Part shown: piece after piece, positions 5,158 to 12,030 of the stretch
Numbering within the stretch: the first letter of the stretch is position 1
Layout: each line of letters begins with the position of its first letter
Virus record (IMG/VR): IMGVR_UViG_3300007038_000001
Span: 1-41,501 of that record
Origin: a virus
DNA length: 41,501 nt
Strand: one strand, 5' to 3'
Made by a program: the position numbers and the translations under genes
The notes under the pieces: model-generated
Databases searched by the model: none
Seen by the model: the letters and a program-made list of their open reading frames with translations, nothing else
What the model was told of the DNA's origin: nothing

Positions 5158-6354
5158 ATGGTAGATGAAAATACACATGAAGCAGCAGCAATATGGACAG
5201 ACGCGTATCCCCGGAGAGTTACTAAACGCCAAGTTTGGGCTTATTCCCCGCAAGAGCTTCTTGCCGAGATAAGCAAGGTAGAGGGTGCTGAGCCGGGTTA
5301 CGTTAGTCTCTACTCGTTTCCGAACGGGCACACAAAAGACAACGCAATCCCACGGATAGACACGCTGTTCCTTGACTTTGATATTCCTGACGGTGCAGAG
5401 GAATCAGACGACTGGGAACACGAATTAAGTAAGCTTCTGGTACGGGCAAGAAGGCTCGCCCAAATTATTATTCAAGAGGGTAATCCAGAACATTGGCGTG
5501 TTACCTTGTCTGGCAACAAAGGGATACACCTGTTTCATGATTTCCCAGAGATAAGTAAGAAGCAAGGCACTTTCGGGCAGTTCTTGAATGGCGTAAACAA
5601 GTATGCCAACAGCCTTACGTCCCGGTTCACGGAGCTAACTGGTATCGGTGACCTTGACAGTTACATCGACGCCAGCGTTACCGGTGACCTTGGACGGCTG
5701 ACGCGGTTGCCAAATACTATCCATGAAAAAGCAACAGAAGCCCACGGAGAAACACGATACTGTGTCCCAGCGACCATCGAAGAGCTTGCAGAGTTGCGAG
5801 TTGGTGATTACATCCGACTCACCCGGTCAACCCGACCGGTCCCGGATTCCTGTAAAAGGAATCCAAATCAAGCGGCGCACGATGCACTTGTCCAGTACAT
5901 CCGAAACGCGCCAGTTGAACGCTCTCCCACTTCTCGCCAGCCGACAGTATACGATAACACTAGGATTCAAGACTACAAAAAGTATGCCAACGAAGAAATA
6001 GATGTAGAAGACCTTGATTTCGTCATGCAGAAACGTCCCTGTGTCAAGCGGTTTCTTCGGGATGAAGAAAGATTTAATCATGGGGGTCAGAGTCATGTGA
6101 TGGAGATGAAGGTCATCACAGAGCTACTTGCAGAGCAGGTACCGATAGATACCATCGTTGATGCATTTGACGAAGCGAGCATTGACGACAGTTTCAGTAG
6201 ACAGAAGACGTATAGTACAATAGAACGATATATCTCTGGCGACTTTCAGAACCCGTCCCCCGTCAACTGCAAGAAGGTATGGGACGAGCTTCCCTTTTTC
6301 AAGGATAGATACTGTGTTGGGGAAGACTGCGAGGTCTATAACAGAGAGCATTAA
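5158..6354 (+). CDS. AEP-type DNA primase with Fe-S-like tail
   Basis: This encodes 398 aa and should make primers for the viral replisome. It has the archaeo-eukaryotic primase signature: FLDFDIPD with metal-binding D73 and D75, SGNKGIHLF with H124, and GRLTRLPNTIHEKA, where an Arg/His pair contacts nucleotide. The C-terminal part has four spaced cysteines (C295 in PCVKRFL, C371, C386, C391 in YCVGEDC), as in the 4Fe-4S domain of the archaeal large subunit PriL. One chain therefore seems to combine PriS and PriL functions. It follows the ATPase gene. An AT-rich box precedes the ATG, with no Shine-Dalgarno. Confidence 0.85.
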   Translation: MVDENTHEAAAIWTDAYPRRVTKRQVWAYSPQELLAEISKVEGAEPGYVSLYSFPNGHTKDNAIPRIDTLFLDFDIPDGAEESDDWEHELSKLLVRARRLAQIIIQEGNPEHWRVTLSGNKGIHLFHDFPEISKKQGTFGQFLNGVNKYANSLTSRFTELTGIGDLDSYIDASVTGDLGRLTRLPNTIHEKATEAHGETRYCVPATIEELAELRVGDYIRLTRSTRPVPDSCKRNPNQAAHDALVQYIRNAPVERSPTSRQPTVYDNTRIQDYKKYANEEIDVEDLDFVMQKRPCVKRFLRDEERFNHGGQSHVMEMKVITELLAEQVPIDTIVDAFDEASIDDSFSRQKTYSTIERYISGDFQNPSPVNCKKVWDELPFFKDRYCVGEDCEVYNREH

Positions 6355-6362
6355 CCAAAACC

Positions 6363-6390
6363 TTTAAGTTATACCACACCGTTGGTATAG
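6363..6390 (+). promoter_or_regulatory. Viral-regulon promoter P3 with operator
   Basis: CCAAAACC, TTTAAG (6363-6368) and CACCGTTGGTATAG (6377-6390) have the 14-nt spacing. Here the motif is part of a perfect 7-bp inverted repeat, TATACCA-CACCGT-TGGTATA (6371-6390 region), which sits between TATA box and start and looks like an operator. GAGGAGG follows, then the ATG at 6417. Confidence 0.7.
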
Positions 6391-6416
6391 AGGAGGCGGC
6401 GCTTCTCCCGTTTCAT

Positions 6417-7616
6417 ATGGAACAAGATAATATTACGCCCCGACAGTCTGAGGTACTTGAATATCTCTCTCGTGTCGGGCGAAGTTCTGCTGGTGAGATA
6501 GCGACTGAGCTATCAATTCCAACAAAAAGCACAGTTTATGACCATATCAGTGCGCTGAATAGTGCAGGGTTCACCATTGCTAACACCGACGGCGAGTACC
6601 TGTACGTTGACGAGTCTCAGGACGACGGCGTAGCTAACCCCGTTAGTCGCGTCCCGGACCAAGTAGCACAGCAGACTATTACTAAGAAGGCAAACAAGTC
6701 TCTGGCTCAGATAAAAGAAGAAATTATGTCTGAGCTAGACAGCAAAGAGCAGCCCGTAGCAGACGGTGGGATGACTTACAATGCTGGTAATCAAGACATG
6801 GTTATCCCGTGTCACGACGACCACTTCGGGGAGGTTGTTAACGACGAATTTGGTAACGAAGAATTCAATTCTCACATAGCTGAAACGCGAGTTTACGAGC
6901 GTTTCGATGAAGTTGTCCGTCAGAAAAACGGTCGTGAGGCCATGGGCGATGAAATCGACACACTACACATCCCCCTCAACGGGGACATTGTAACGAACGA
7001 AGCTATTTATCGTTCCCAGCCTCACCACATTGACGCCAAGGTTCGTGACCAAGTTCGTCAGGCCGCTGAAGTTTACCTTGATAACATCAAGCGCATGAGC
7101 AATGTGTTCCCCTCCGTGCAGGTTATCTGCCAGCACGGTAACCACGGCGAGTTCCGTGTTGATGGGGCCAGCGGGCAGGCTAATGCCGACGACCTGCTTT
7201 ACGCGATGCTCGATATGCTAATCCGTGAGAATCAGGAGCATGGTGACCTTAGCAACGTTACCCTCAAGTACTCCGACGAAACGGATTACATGAACTTCAC
7301 GATGCGAAATGGGAATATTAAGGCCCATATGCGCCACGGAGACAATGCCCGAAATCATATTGGCACTTCCAGCCCGCAGTCTGATTGGCTGTTCTGGCTT
7401 GCCAAGCACGATTTCGACATTGCGTACCGTGGTCACTATCACGAATACCGGCTAGAGCCACTGCCGGACGGCACGCCCGTTCTTGAAGGTGGCAGTATCA
7501 AAGAACCGGGCCAGTACGAAGAAGAGCTTGGTGTTGGAGGTAACCCCACCAACATCATCCACGGTGTATCAGACAACAATCCAATAACATGGCAGGAACG
7601 AGTTCTTTTCCGATGA
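6417..7616 (+). CDS. HTH-metallophosphoesterase fusion
   Basis: This encodes 399 aa. Residues 1-65 form a winged helix (TPRQSEVLEYLSRVGRSSAG...STVYDHISAL). Residues about 125-399 form a calcineurin-type metallophosphoesterase with all metal motifs: D134xH136 in HDDHFGE, GD190, GN242H243, HGDN and GHYHEYR. Related enzymes include Mre11/SbcD nucleases and phosphodiesterases, but the Mre11 partner Rad50 is absent. It may process DNA ends or act as a DNA-targeted phosphatase. Driven by its own regulon promoter P3, it heads a new transcription unit between primase and nuclease. Confidence 0.8.
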   Translation: MEQDNITPRQSEVLEYLSRVGRSSAGEIATELSIPTKSTVYDHISALNSAGFTIANTDGEYLYVDESQDDGVANPVSRVPDQVAQQTITKKANKSLAQIKEEIMSELDSKEQPVADGGMTYNAGNQDMVIPCHDDHFGEVVNDEFGNEEFNSHIAETRVYERFDEVVRQKNGREAMGDEIDTLHIPLNGDIVTNEAIYRSQPHHIDAKVRDQVRQAAEVYLDNIKRMSNVFPSVQVICQHGNHGEFRVDGASGQANADDLLYAMLDMLIRENQEHGDLSNVTLKYSDETDYMNFTMRNGNIKAHMRHGDNARNHIGTSSPQSDWLFWLAKHDFDIAYRGHYHEYRLEPLPDGTPVLEGGSIKEPGQYEEELGVGGNPTNIIHGVSDNNPITWQERVLFR

Positions 7617-7792
7617 AAAACAACGACAAATTCTTTGTAGCGGTAGCTGCATTAGCTGTCATAATCACCCTATACCTCTTGTTCTTCCACGGAGTTAAGG
7701 CAATGGGTATTTTCACGGGTGGCCTGTTTGTTGGTGAAACAATAGGCAGGTTCAACACCGATTCCCTTCACATTCGGCACTACAGCGAGTAA
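7613..7792 (+). CDS. Small membrane protein
   Basis: This encodes 59 aa from the ATG overlapping the previous stop (ATGA). A lysine-led N-terminus is followed by a clear transmembrane helix (FFVAVAALAVIITLYLLFF) and a second weakly hydrophobic, glycine-rich segment. It probably sits in the host membrane. Function is unknown. Confidence 0.6.
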   Translation: MKNNDKFFVAVAALAVIITLYLLFFHGVKAMGIFTGGLFVGETIGRFNTDSLHIRHYSE

Positions 7793-7884
7793 TGTACTTG
7801 TTAACAGGCGGGAAGCCACCGCCGCAAGTACTTGCGAAAGACTTAGTACAGAACGCCAGAAAGCTAAACCACATCTTACCTTAA
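7792..7884 (+). CDS. Microprotein, unknown
   Basis: A 30-aa ORF overlapping the previous stop by TAATG and ending one base before the next ATG. The sequence (MYLLTGGKPPPQVLAKDLVQ...) is basic and amphipathic. Evidence is gene packing only. Confidence 0.4.
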   Translation: MYLLTGGKPPPQVLAKDLVQNARKLNHILP

Positions 7885-7885
7885 A

Positions 7886-8263
7886 ATGACTAACGATTAC
7901 AACAAACGGGCCGACAAGTACTCTGTTGAAAACGGCGGCGAAATTCGGCGGGACGGGACGCCAGTACTTGTCTCTGCTCCCAACGGGCAGGTCGTAGAGA
8001 AGAACGTAGAGCATTACACAATTGAATGTCCTGAGTGTGGCTCAGTTGGACGGACAAAAGAGAAGGGCGAAATTATCTGCGAAGACCCGGAGTGCGCGGT
8101 AGTTATTAGCGACGACCCACCGCTCGCTTACGAAGAGTACAACCAGCAGACCCACAACGAAGCGGCAACGATGGGCGCTAGTATCGGGGGTAAGTCCGAA
8201 AGCAAGGCGGCCCCCCGACCCGACGCAGGAACAGCAAGCAGCGGCGAAGCGGAGTCAGTATAA
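7886..8263 (+). CDS. TFIIB-type zinc-ribbon protein
   Basis: This encodes 125 aa. Residues about 46-75 read IECPECGSVG, then GEIICEDPECAVVIS. That is the CPECGS...GExxC...C.xVI pattern of the zinc ribbon by which archaeal TFB (TFIIB) contacts RNA polymerase, with two extra residues in the second knuckle. The cyclin folds that bind TATA-TBP are absent, and the C-terminal 45 residues are low-complexity. It may be a small viral transcription modulator, but other zinc ribbons can look alike. Confidence 0.6.
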   Translation: MTNDYNKRADKYSVENGGEIRRDGTPVLVSAPNGQVVEKNVEHYTIECPECGSVGRTKEKGEIICEDPECAVVISDDPPLAYEEYNQQTHNEAATMGASIGGKSESKAAPRPDAGTASSGEAESV

Positions 8264-8265
8264 TC

Positions 8266-8535
8266 ATGACAGAAGAGGTTAACGAACAGATGGATGAATC
8301 GGAGCAGGACCCCGAAGCGGTTCTTCGGGAAGTTGAACAGCAGGTCGAAGCACTGCACGACCAGCTTGACCAGATTAAGCAGGCCGGGCAGAGCATACCC
8401 CGGGAAATTGAAGAAACGCTCCCAGAAGACCCCGACCAAGAAACAGTCATGGAATATCAGCAGGTCCTCAATGCGGCTAACCTACTCTACCGACGTGTAG
8501 AATCCGGGGACAAGAATATCGTGCGAGGCGAGTAA
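8266..8535 (+). CDS. Acidic coiled-coil protein
   Basis: This encodes 89 aa. Most of the chain is a predicted coiled coil (EAVLREVEQQVEALHDQLDQ), with a second helix near the C-terminus (VMEYQQVLNAANLLYRRVES). No family is recognised. It is tightly spaced on both sides, so it is part of the same operon as the zinc-ribbon protein. Confidence 0.65.
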   Translation: MTEEVNEQMDESEQDPEAVLREVEQQVEALHDQLDQIKQAGQSIPREIEETLPEDPDQETVMEYQQVLNAANLLYRRVESGDKNIVRGE

Positions 8536-8536
8536 C

Positions 8537-8833
8537 ATGGCACATTACGAGTGGCAGCAGATTCACCATGAACGGGGATACGGAAATGAAATCGAAATCG
8601 AAGGAGAGATTGTACCGGGCACAGTTTCCAACGCTGACCCTAATAGCACGCTGTTTACGGCGCTCGTCCGGCTCCCGGAACCCACGACAACTTTCGTTAC
8701 TGATACCGAAGGAGTAACAGAGAGTGTCGCTTCTGGCCAGTCCCCAGAAGACCCGGAGTGTGGTGTCAATGGTTGCTCCCGGCCCGTTGATACCCCCGAA
8801 GACACTTGCTGGCAACACGACGAAGATGATTGA
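8537..8833 (+). CDS. Protein with C-terminal Cys/His motif
   Basis: This encodes 98 aa. The N-terminal 65 residues are beta-rich (YGNEIEIEGEIVPGTVSN). The last 25 carry CGVNGCSRPVDTPEDTCWQH, a likely single zinc site (CxxxxC...CxxH). It overlaps the next gene by eight bases. Function is unknown. Confidence 0.6.
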   Translation: MAHYEWQQIHHERGYGNEIEIEGEIVPGTVSNADPNSTLFTALVRLPEPTTTFVTDTEGVTESVASGQSPEDPECGVNGCSRPVDTPEDTCWQHDEDD

Positions 8834-8999
8834 ACTTGAAAACGAACGGCGTATTGAGACGGAAGTAACGCATAGTCAGTGGCCGAACTACGTCAAGCTC
8901 AAGGTTAACCTTGTAGAAGATATAGACACAGGCCCCGACGACGAACGACAAGCATCGTGGCAATGGAACATTGAAGACCAGTGGATACGGTTGAGCTAA
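8826..8999 (+). CDS. Small beta-rich protein
   Basis: This encodes 57 aa from the ATG at 8826 inside the end of the previous gene. A longer frame exists upstream but overlaps heavily. Alternating strands (RRIETEVTHSQWPNYVKLKV, SWQWNIEDQWIRLS) suggest a small barrel. No family is recognised. Confidence 0.5.
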   Translation: MIELENERRIETEVTHSQWPNYVKLKVNLVEDIDTGPDDERQASWQWNIEDQWIRLS

Positions 9000-9001
9000 C
9001 G

Positions 9002-9040
9002 CTCAATAGTTTGAAAATATATGAAATGTCGAGCGAAGCG
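9002..9040 (+). repeat. Intergenic repeat, possible promoter (second copy)
   Basis: CTCAATAGTTTGAAA followed by ATATATGAAATG resembles 2657-2690. Directly after it, GAGCGAAGCGAGAC shares GAAGCGAGAC with the other dispersed element family. It lies between the stop at 8999 and the ATG at 9048, so it may start a new transcript. Confidence 0.45.
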
Positions 9041-9047
9041 AGACATT

Positions 9048-9365
9048 ATGACAGACGACCCATACCAGAGAGTCTACATCAAAAGCGGAGAATCGGGCAT
9101 TGAAAGATACGAAGGCATTACTGACGCAATTGCAATAAGCGAGAGTACCATACGGGTAGAACTTGATTCAGGACAGAAGGCCAAGAAAGACGGCGTTCTG
9201 TTCGGTGCTGAAGGGGGAACCCATGATGTAATGGTTAACAACAAGGTGTACGAAGACGTTAACTTTGTTAGTACCTTCCCGCCGGGTAAAATCAAGCTCA
9301 GGCAAGAAGGAGACGGTAACGTGAGGTACGCTGGAAACACAATAAAAAGGATACAAAAAGTATGA
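9048..9365 (+). CDS. Hypothetical beta-rich protein
   Basis: This encodes 105 aa from the ATG at 9048. An ATG at 9021 is in frame but lies inside the repeat. Many short strands (STIRVELDSGQKAKKDGVLF, GKIKLRQEGDGNVRYAGNT) suggest a beta barrel. No motif is known. Its stop overlaps the next start by ATGA. Confidence 0.6.
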   Translation: MTDDPYQRVYIKSGESGIERYEGITDAIAISESTIRVELDSGQKAKKDGVLFGAEGGTHDVMVNNKVYEDVNFVSTFPPGKIKLRQEGDGNVRYAGNTIKRIQKV

Positions 9366-9520
9366 CTGTAAAAACTTGCACACACCGTTGCGAGGCTTGT
9401 GGAGAAGGGCATTACGCTGAACACACCAATAACTTTCGTAGCCGGTGCCGGTCGTGTGATACGCTGGTCCGGCTAATTTACGACCCCGAGATTGAGCAAG
9501 AGGTTAAGCTGTTGGGATGA
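9362..9520 (+). CDS. Zinc-ribbon microprotein
   Basis: This encodes 52 aa: MTVKTCTHRCEACGEGHYAE, then CRSCDTLVRLIYDPE. CEAC and CRSC, 15 residues apart, form a classic four-cysteine ribbon. Both ends overlap neighbours by ATGA, so it is translationally coupled. Nucleic-acid or protein binding is likely, target unknown. Confidence 0.65.
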   Translation: MTVKTCTHRCEACGEGHYAEHTNNFRSRCRSCDTLVRLIYDPEIEQEVKLLG

Positions 9521-9747
9521 TTAATACTTGGACAGAAGCTTTTTCAGAGCTAGAGATAGACCCCAACGACCCGGACACATGGCCGGTTGATTATATGGAA
9601 GAGGAAATAGTGAACCGTCTAGACAACTGGCCCGACGTAGAGAGGTCTCTTAATGCTGAGTACCATCCCGAAGACAGAGAAGCAACGGTTCGGTATATTG
9701 ACGACGACGGGTTCCCCGAGAACAGGACGATAAACATTAACTGGTAA
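9517..9747 (+). CDS. Small acidic protein
   Basis: This encodes 76 aa, very acidic, with helix EEEIVNRLDNWPDVERSLNA and a terminal strand pair (EATVRYIDDDGFPENRTINI). No family is recognised. It is coupled to the zinc-ribbon ORF upstream. A 67-base gap follows without a supported gene. Confidence 0.6.
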   Translation: MINTWTEAFSELEIDPNDPDTWPVDYMEEEIVNRLDNWPDVERSLNAEYHPEDREATVRYIDDDGFPENRTININW

Positions 9748-9814
9748 TGATGCAAGATACTTAGGGTTCAGAGCCGGAAACCACCGACACGCAAGAAATG
9801 TTGCAGGAGGGAGT

Positions 9815-9988
9815 ATGACAGAATACAACGTAAGCGAACAAGAGGCACAGATTCTTGCTGCTGCCGAGCAGCGGGCACAAGACGAGGGCGTGTGTTACCT
9901 TCGGTTCACGGCCCGGGATGGTGGCGGCGTCAGTGTGACCGAAGAAACGGACCACGTTGAAAAACTTGAAGAGTTAGCCAACGAGTAA
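9815..9988 (+). CDS. Small helical protein
   Basis: This encodes 57 aa, with a good ribosome site AGGAGGGA five bases upstream, one of the few strong ones in the early arm. An alanine-rich helix (EQEAQILAAAEQRAQDEG) is followed by CYLRFTARDGGGVSVTEE. It overlaps the nuclease start by TAATG, so it is probably co-translated with it. Confidence 0.6.
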   Translation: MTEYNVSEQEAQILAAAEQRAQDEGVCYLRFTARDGGGVSVTEETDHVEKLEELANE

Positions 9989-10968
9989 TGCCAGCACAAA
10001 CAGACAGAGTTAAACAGTTACGCAGCGAAGCCGGACCGAACCAGATACCATACATTAGCAAGTCGCGCATCAAGAAATTCGTGACTTGCCCACGGAAGTT
10101 CTACTACAGTTACATCCAAGGGGTTCCGACGAAAGAGACAGATGCAATGCGCCGTGGTACTGCGGTCCACGAAGCATTTGAAACATACTACGAGAACGCA
10201 GTACGTTACGTCAGGCGAGAAGGAGAGACGCCCGAGGATTTGGTAGAGCTACTGCCGGAAGACACAGCGACGTGGGCGCGGTACCTTGACCCGTACATCA
10301 CCAACTTCATCCAGTGGGAAGAAGAGCGCCTTGAAGCAGCAGACAGCGCCGCAGAGTGGCTACCGGTCGCCATTGAAGCAGAAGAGTGGCTGGAAGACCC
10401 GCTCGACCGAGGTGCAGATGCAATCCCGTGGATGGGATATGCTGACGTAATCCTCAATGCTGCTTCGCTTCCTGCCTGTGAAGAGGATAGTGGCGTGGTC
10501 ATTATTGATTTCAAAACCAGCGACGAAACACCCAAGGAACAGTACCGAGACGAAGGTATCTACCTTGAGGGAGAGTATTACGCGATGCTCTTTGAGTCGG
10601 AGTACGACGTGGCAGCAGTCGCCGGGATGTACCCAGCGCCCGGTGAGATGGTCATTTCGCCGCTCAAGGAATCGCGGCGAGAACGCATCCGCGAAGTTGT
10701 CAACCACATTCAAGATTTCCGAGACAGAGATGATTACGAAGCCGACGAACAGCCGCTCTGCCAGTACGGTGTCGGGGAAGGGTGTGACTTCTACGGTATC
10801 TGCTCGTCCACATGGGGCGAGGCTATCAAAAACGAGGGTAACTATGAGAAGCTAAAAGAGATACTAAGCGACCCCAGTGCGGGAGCAACCGAGATTGTTC
10901 GGGAGTTTGGTTGCTCGTATGGCGCGGCTAATTACGTCAAAATGAAACATGAGCGTGGCCAACTGTAA
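9988..10968 (+). CDS. Cas4/RecB-type PD-(D/E)XK nuclease
   Basis: This encodes 326 aa. The family motifs occur in order: SKSRIKKFVTCPRKFYY with C34, GTAVHEAFE with H61, GYADVIL with D153, VIIDFKTS with D174 and K176, then a distal cysteine trio (C258, C266, C272 in LCQYGVGEGCDFYGIC). C34 plus these three can hold a 4Fe-4S cluster, as in Cas4 and AddB. About 45 extra C-terminal residues (ATEIVREFGCSYGAANYVK) look like a small HTH. It probably trims DNA ends in recombination or replication. It ends inside the next gene. Confidence 0.85.
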   Translation: MPAQTDRVKQLRSEAGPNQIPYISKSRIKKFVTCPRKFYYSYIQGVPTKETDAMRRGTAVHEAFETYYENAVRYVRREGETPEDLVELLPEDTATWARYLDPYITNFIQWEEERLEAADSAAEWLPVAIEAEEWLEDPLDRGADAIPWMGYADVILNAASLPACEEDSGVVIIDFKTSDETPKEQYRDEGIYLEGEYYAMLFESEYDVAAVAGMYPAPGEMVISPLKESRRERIREVVNHIQDFRDRDDYEADEQPLCQYGVGEGCDFYGICSSTWGEAIKNEGNYEKLKEILSDPSAGATEIVREFGCSYGAANYVKMKHERGQL

Positions 10969-11170
10969 TCTGACGACCATAACATTTATTGCAAAGGCAT
11001 ATCAACTGCCGGAAGAGATGGTGGACGACCTCATAAGTTTCCTTCGACGGGAGATTGCGAGGGCCGAGGTGTTGGGAGAACAGGAACGCAAGGAAAAGCT
11101 ACTTACAGACCTAGGGACGCTTGAAGCACAGCGCAAAGAGGCTCCCTTGGTTGAGTACCGAAAAGAATAA
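10949..11170 (+). CDS. Small helical protein
   Basis: This encodes 73 aa, overlapping the nuclease by 20 nt. Two helices dominate (EEMVDDLISFLRREIARAEV and EQERKEKLLTDLGTLEAQRK). No family is recognised. The overlap suggests coupled synthesis with the nuclease. Confidence 0.55.
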   Translation: MSVANCNLTTITFIAKAYQLPEEMVDDLISFLRREIARAEVLGEQERKEKLLTDLGTLEAQRKEAPLVEYRKE

Positions 11171-11193
11171 GTAGCCATACCCCCTTGGTATAG
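11166..11193 (+). promoter_or_regulatory. Viral-regulon site P4 (weaker copy)
   Basis: CCCCCTTGGTATAG (11180-11193) matches the regulon motif at 12 of 14 positions, within ATACC-CCCTT-GGTAT. The box 14 nt upstream is only AATAAG, so the promoter may be weak. GAGGAGG follows 12 nt before the ATG at 11207. Confidence 0.45.
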
Positions 11194-11206
11194 AGGAGGA
11201 GTTTTC

Positions 11207-11614
11207 ATGAGCGAGTCATTATACGATTTCATAGATATAGATGAGCCGTTTGTCGAACCATTGGCAAACGTCCCCCACCCAACGAAAGAAAAGAGCGTAG
11301 GCATTGTTGGAAACGTCCAACCGAGAAACAACAAGCGGGGTTATGTTAGCCACCGTCGCAGACACGGCCCCGAAAAGGGCTTCTTTGAGAAAGGTAACGG
11401 ATATTCCATTTCTGACGAGGTTCTGCGGAAGCTTATGCGGTTTGATGTTAAATTTGTATACATTGCAGAGACAGACACCGGAAAGGTACATGAATTTAAC
11501 ATAAATTCATTTATCAACGGACAGCGATTTGACGAAGGCGACCCACAGCATTGTGCAGAGATTAACAGCGCAATCAAGACGTGGGAAGACCATGAAAGTG
11601 AGTTAATAGTGTAA
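11207..11614 (+). CDS. Hypothetical early protein
   Basis: This encodes 135 aa with ribosome site GAGGAGG. A basic, probably flexible stretch (PRNNKRGYVSHRRRHGPEKG) precedes a compact domain with helix SDEVLRKLMRFDVKFVYIAE and the TGKVHEFNINSFIN strand pair. The basic arm could bind nucleic acid. It sits under the P4 site and heads a short coupled run leading to PolB. Confidence 0.6.
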   Translation: MSESLYDFIDIDEPFVEPLANVPHPTKEKSVGIVGNVQPRNNKRGYVSHRRRHGPEKGFFEKGNGYSISDEVLRKLMRFDVKFVYIAETDTGKVHEFNINSFINGQRFDEGDPQHCAEINSAIKTWEDHESELIV

Positions 11615-11823
11615 TGGAAGACCGAAACAGAAGAACGAACAGCACGGACTACGACCTTCCCGCCCTGTGGGGTAGGATGGACCAGAAGCAAAAAAGCGAC
11701 TGGTATACTCTGTGGAGGGTTAGGCGACAGGCAACCCGGCAGGATACTACAGTCGGGCGAGAACTGGCACGACAAAAAGAACAGCTTGAACAGAGTTATA
11801 AAATAGAGGAAGACTTAGAATGA
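11614..11823 (+). CDS. Small charged protein
   Basis: This encodes 69 aa, basic in the middle and acidic at the end (MDQKQKSDWYTLWRVRRQAT, then a helix). The start overlaps the preceding stop (TAATG) and the end overlaps the next start (ATGA). No family is recognised. Confidence 0.55.
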   Translation: MEDRNRRTNSTDYDLPALWGRMDQKQKSDWYTLWRVRRQATRQDTTVGRELARQKEQLEQSYKIEEDLE

Positions 11824-11981
11824 TTGAAGAAAGAATACTACTTGCAGCAGCATGGGCAGTGTTTGCGTGGTTCAATGGGTTCGTCATGATGTACTTTTTC
11901 AAGGACTTCATGATTGAGTTCTACAACAACCATGCGAAAGACAGGATGGGGTTCTTGTGCCCCCACCTCTATTTCAAATAG
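11820..11981 (+). CDS. Small membrane protein
   Basis: This encodes 53 aa with one hydrophobic helix (ILLAAAWAVFAWFNGFVMMY) near the N-terminus and a short charged tail. Its start is coupled by ATGA to the gene before. It may anchor viral replication proteins to the membrane, but nothing in the sequence shows this. Confidence 0.55.
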   Translation: MIEERILLAAAWAVFAWFNGFVMMYFFKDFMIEFYNNHAKDRMGFLCPHLYFK

Positions 11982-12030
11982 AGTAGCAGAACAAACCACC
12001 ATGGCAAAATACGACAACAACAAAAAGTAA

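Noticed and set aside
9748-9814. Gap scanned for a gene before the 57-aa ORF
   Set aside because: Frames give only a 5-codon ORF or an extension without a start codon, so it is left as spacer.
12001-12030. 9-codon ORF MAKYDNNKK directly before polB
   Set aside because: Too short to support. It may be a leader peptide or chance.
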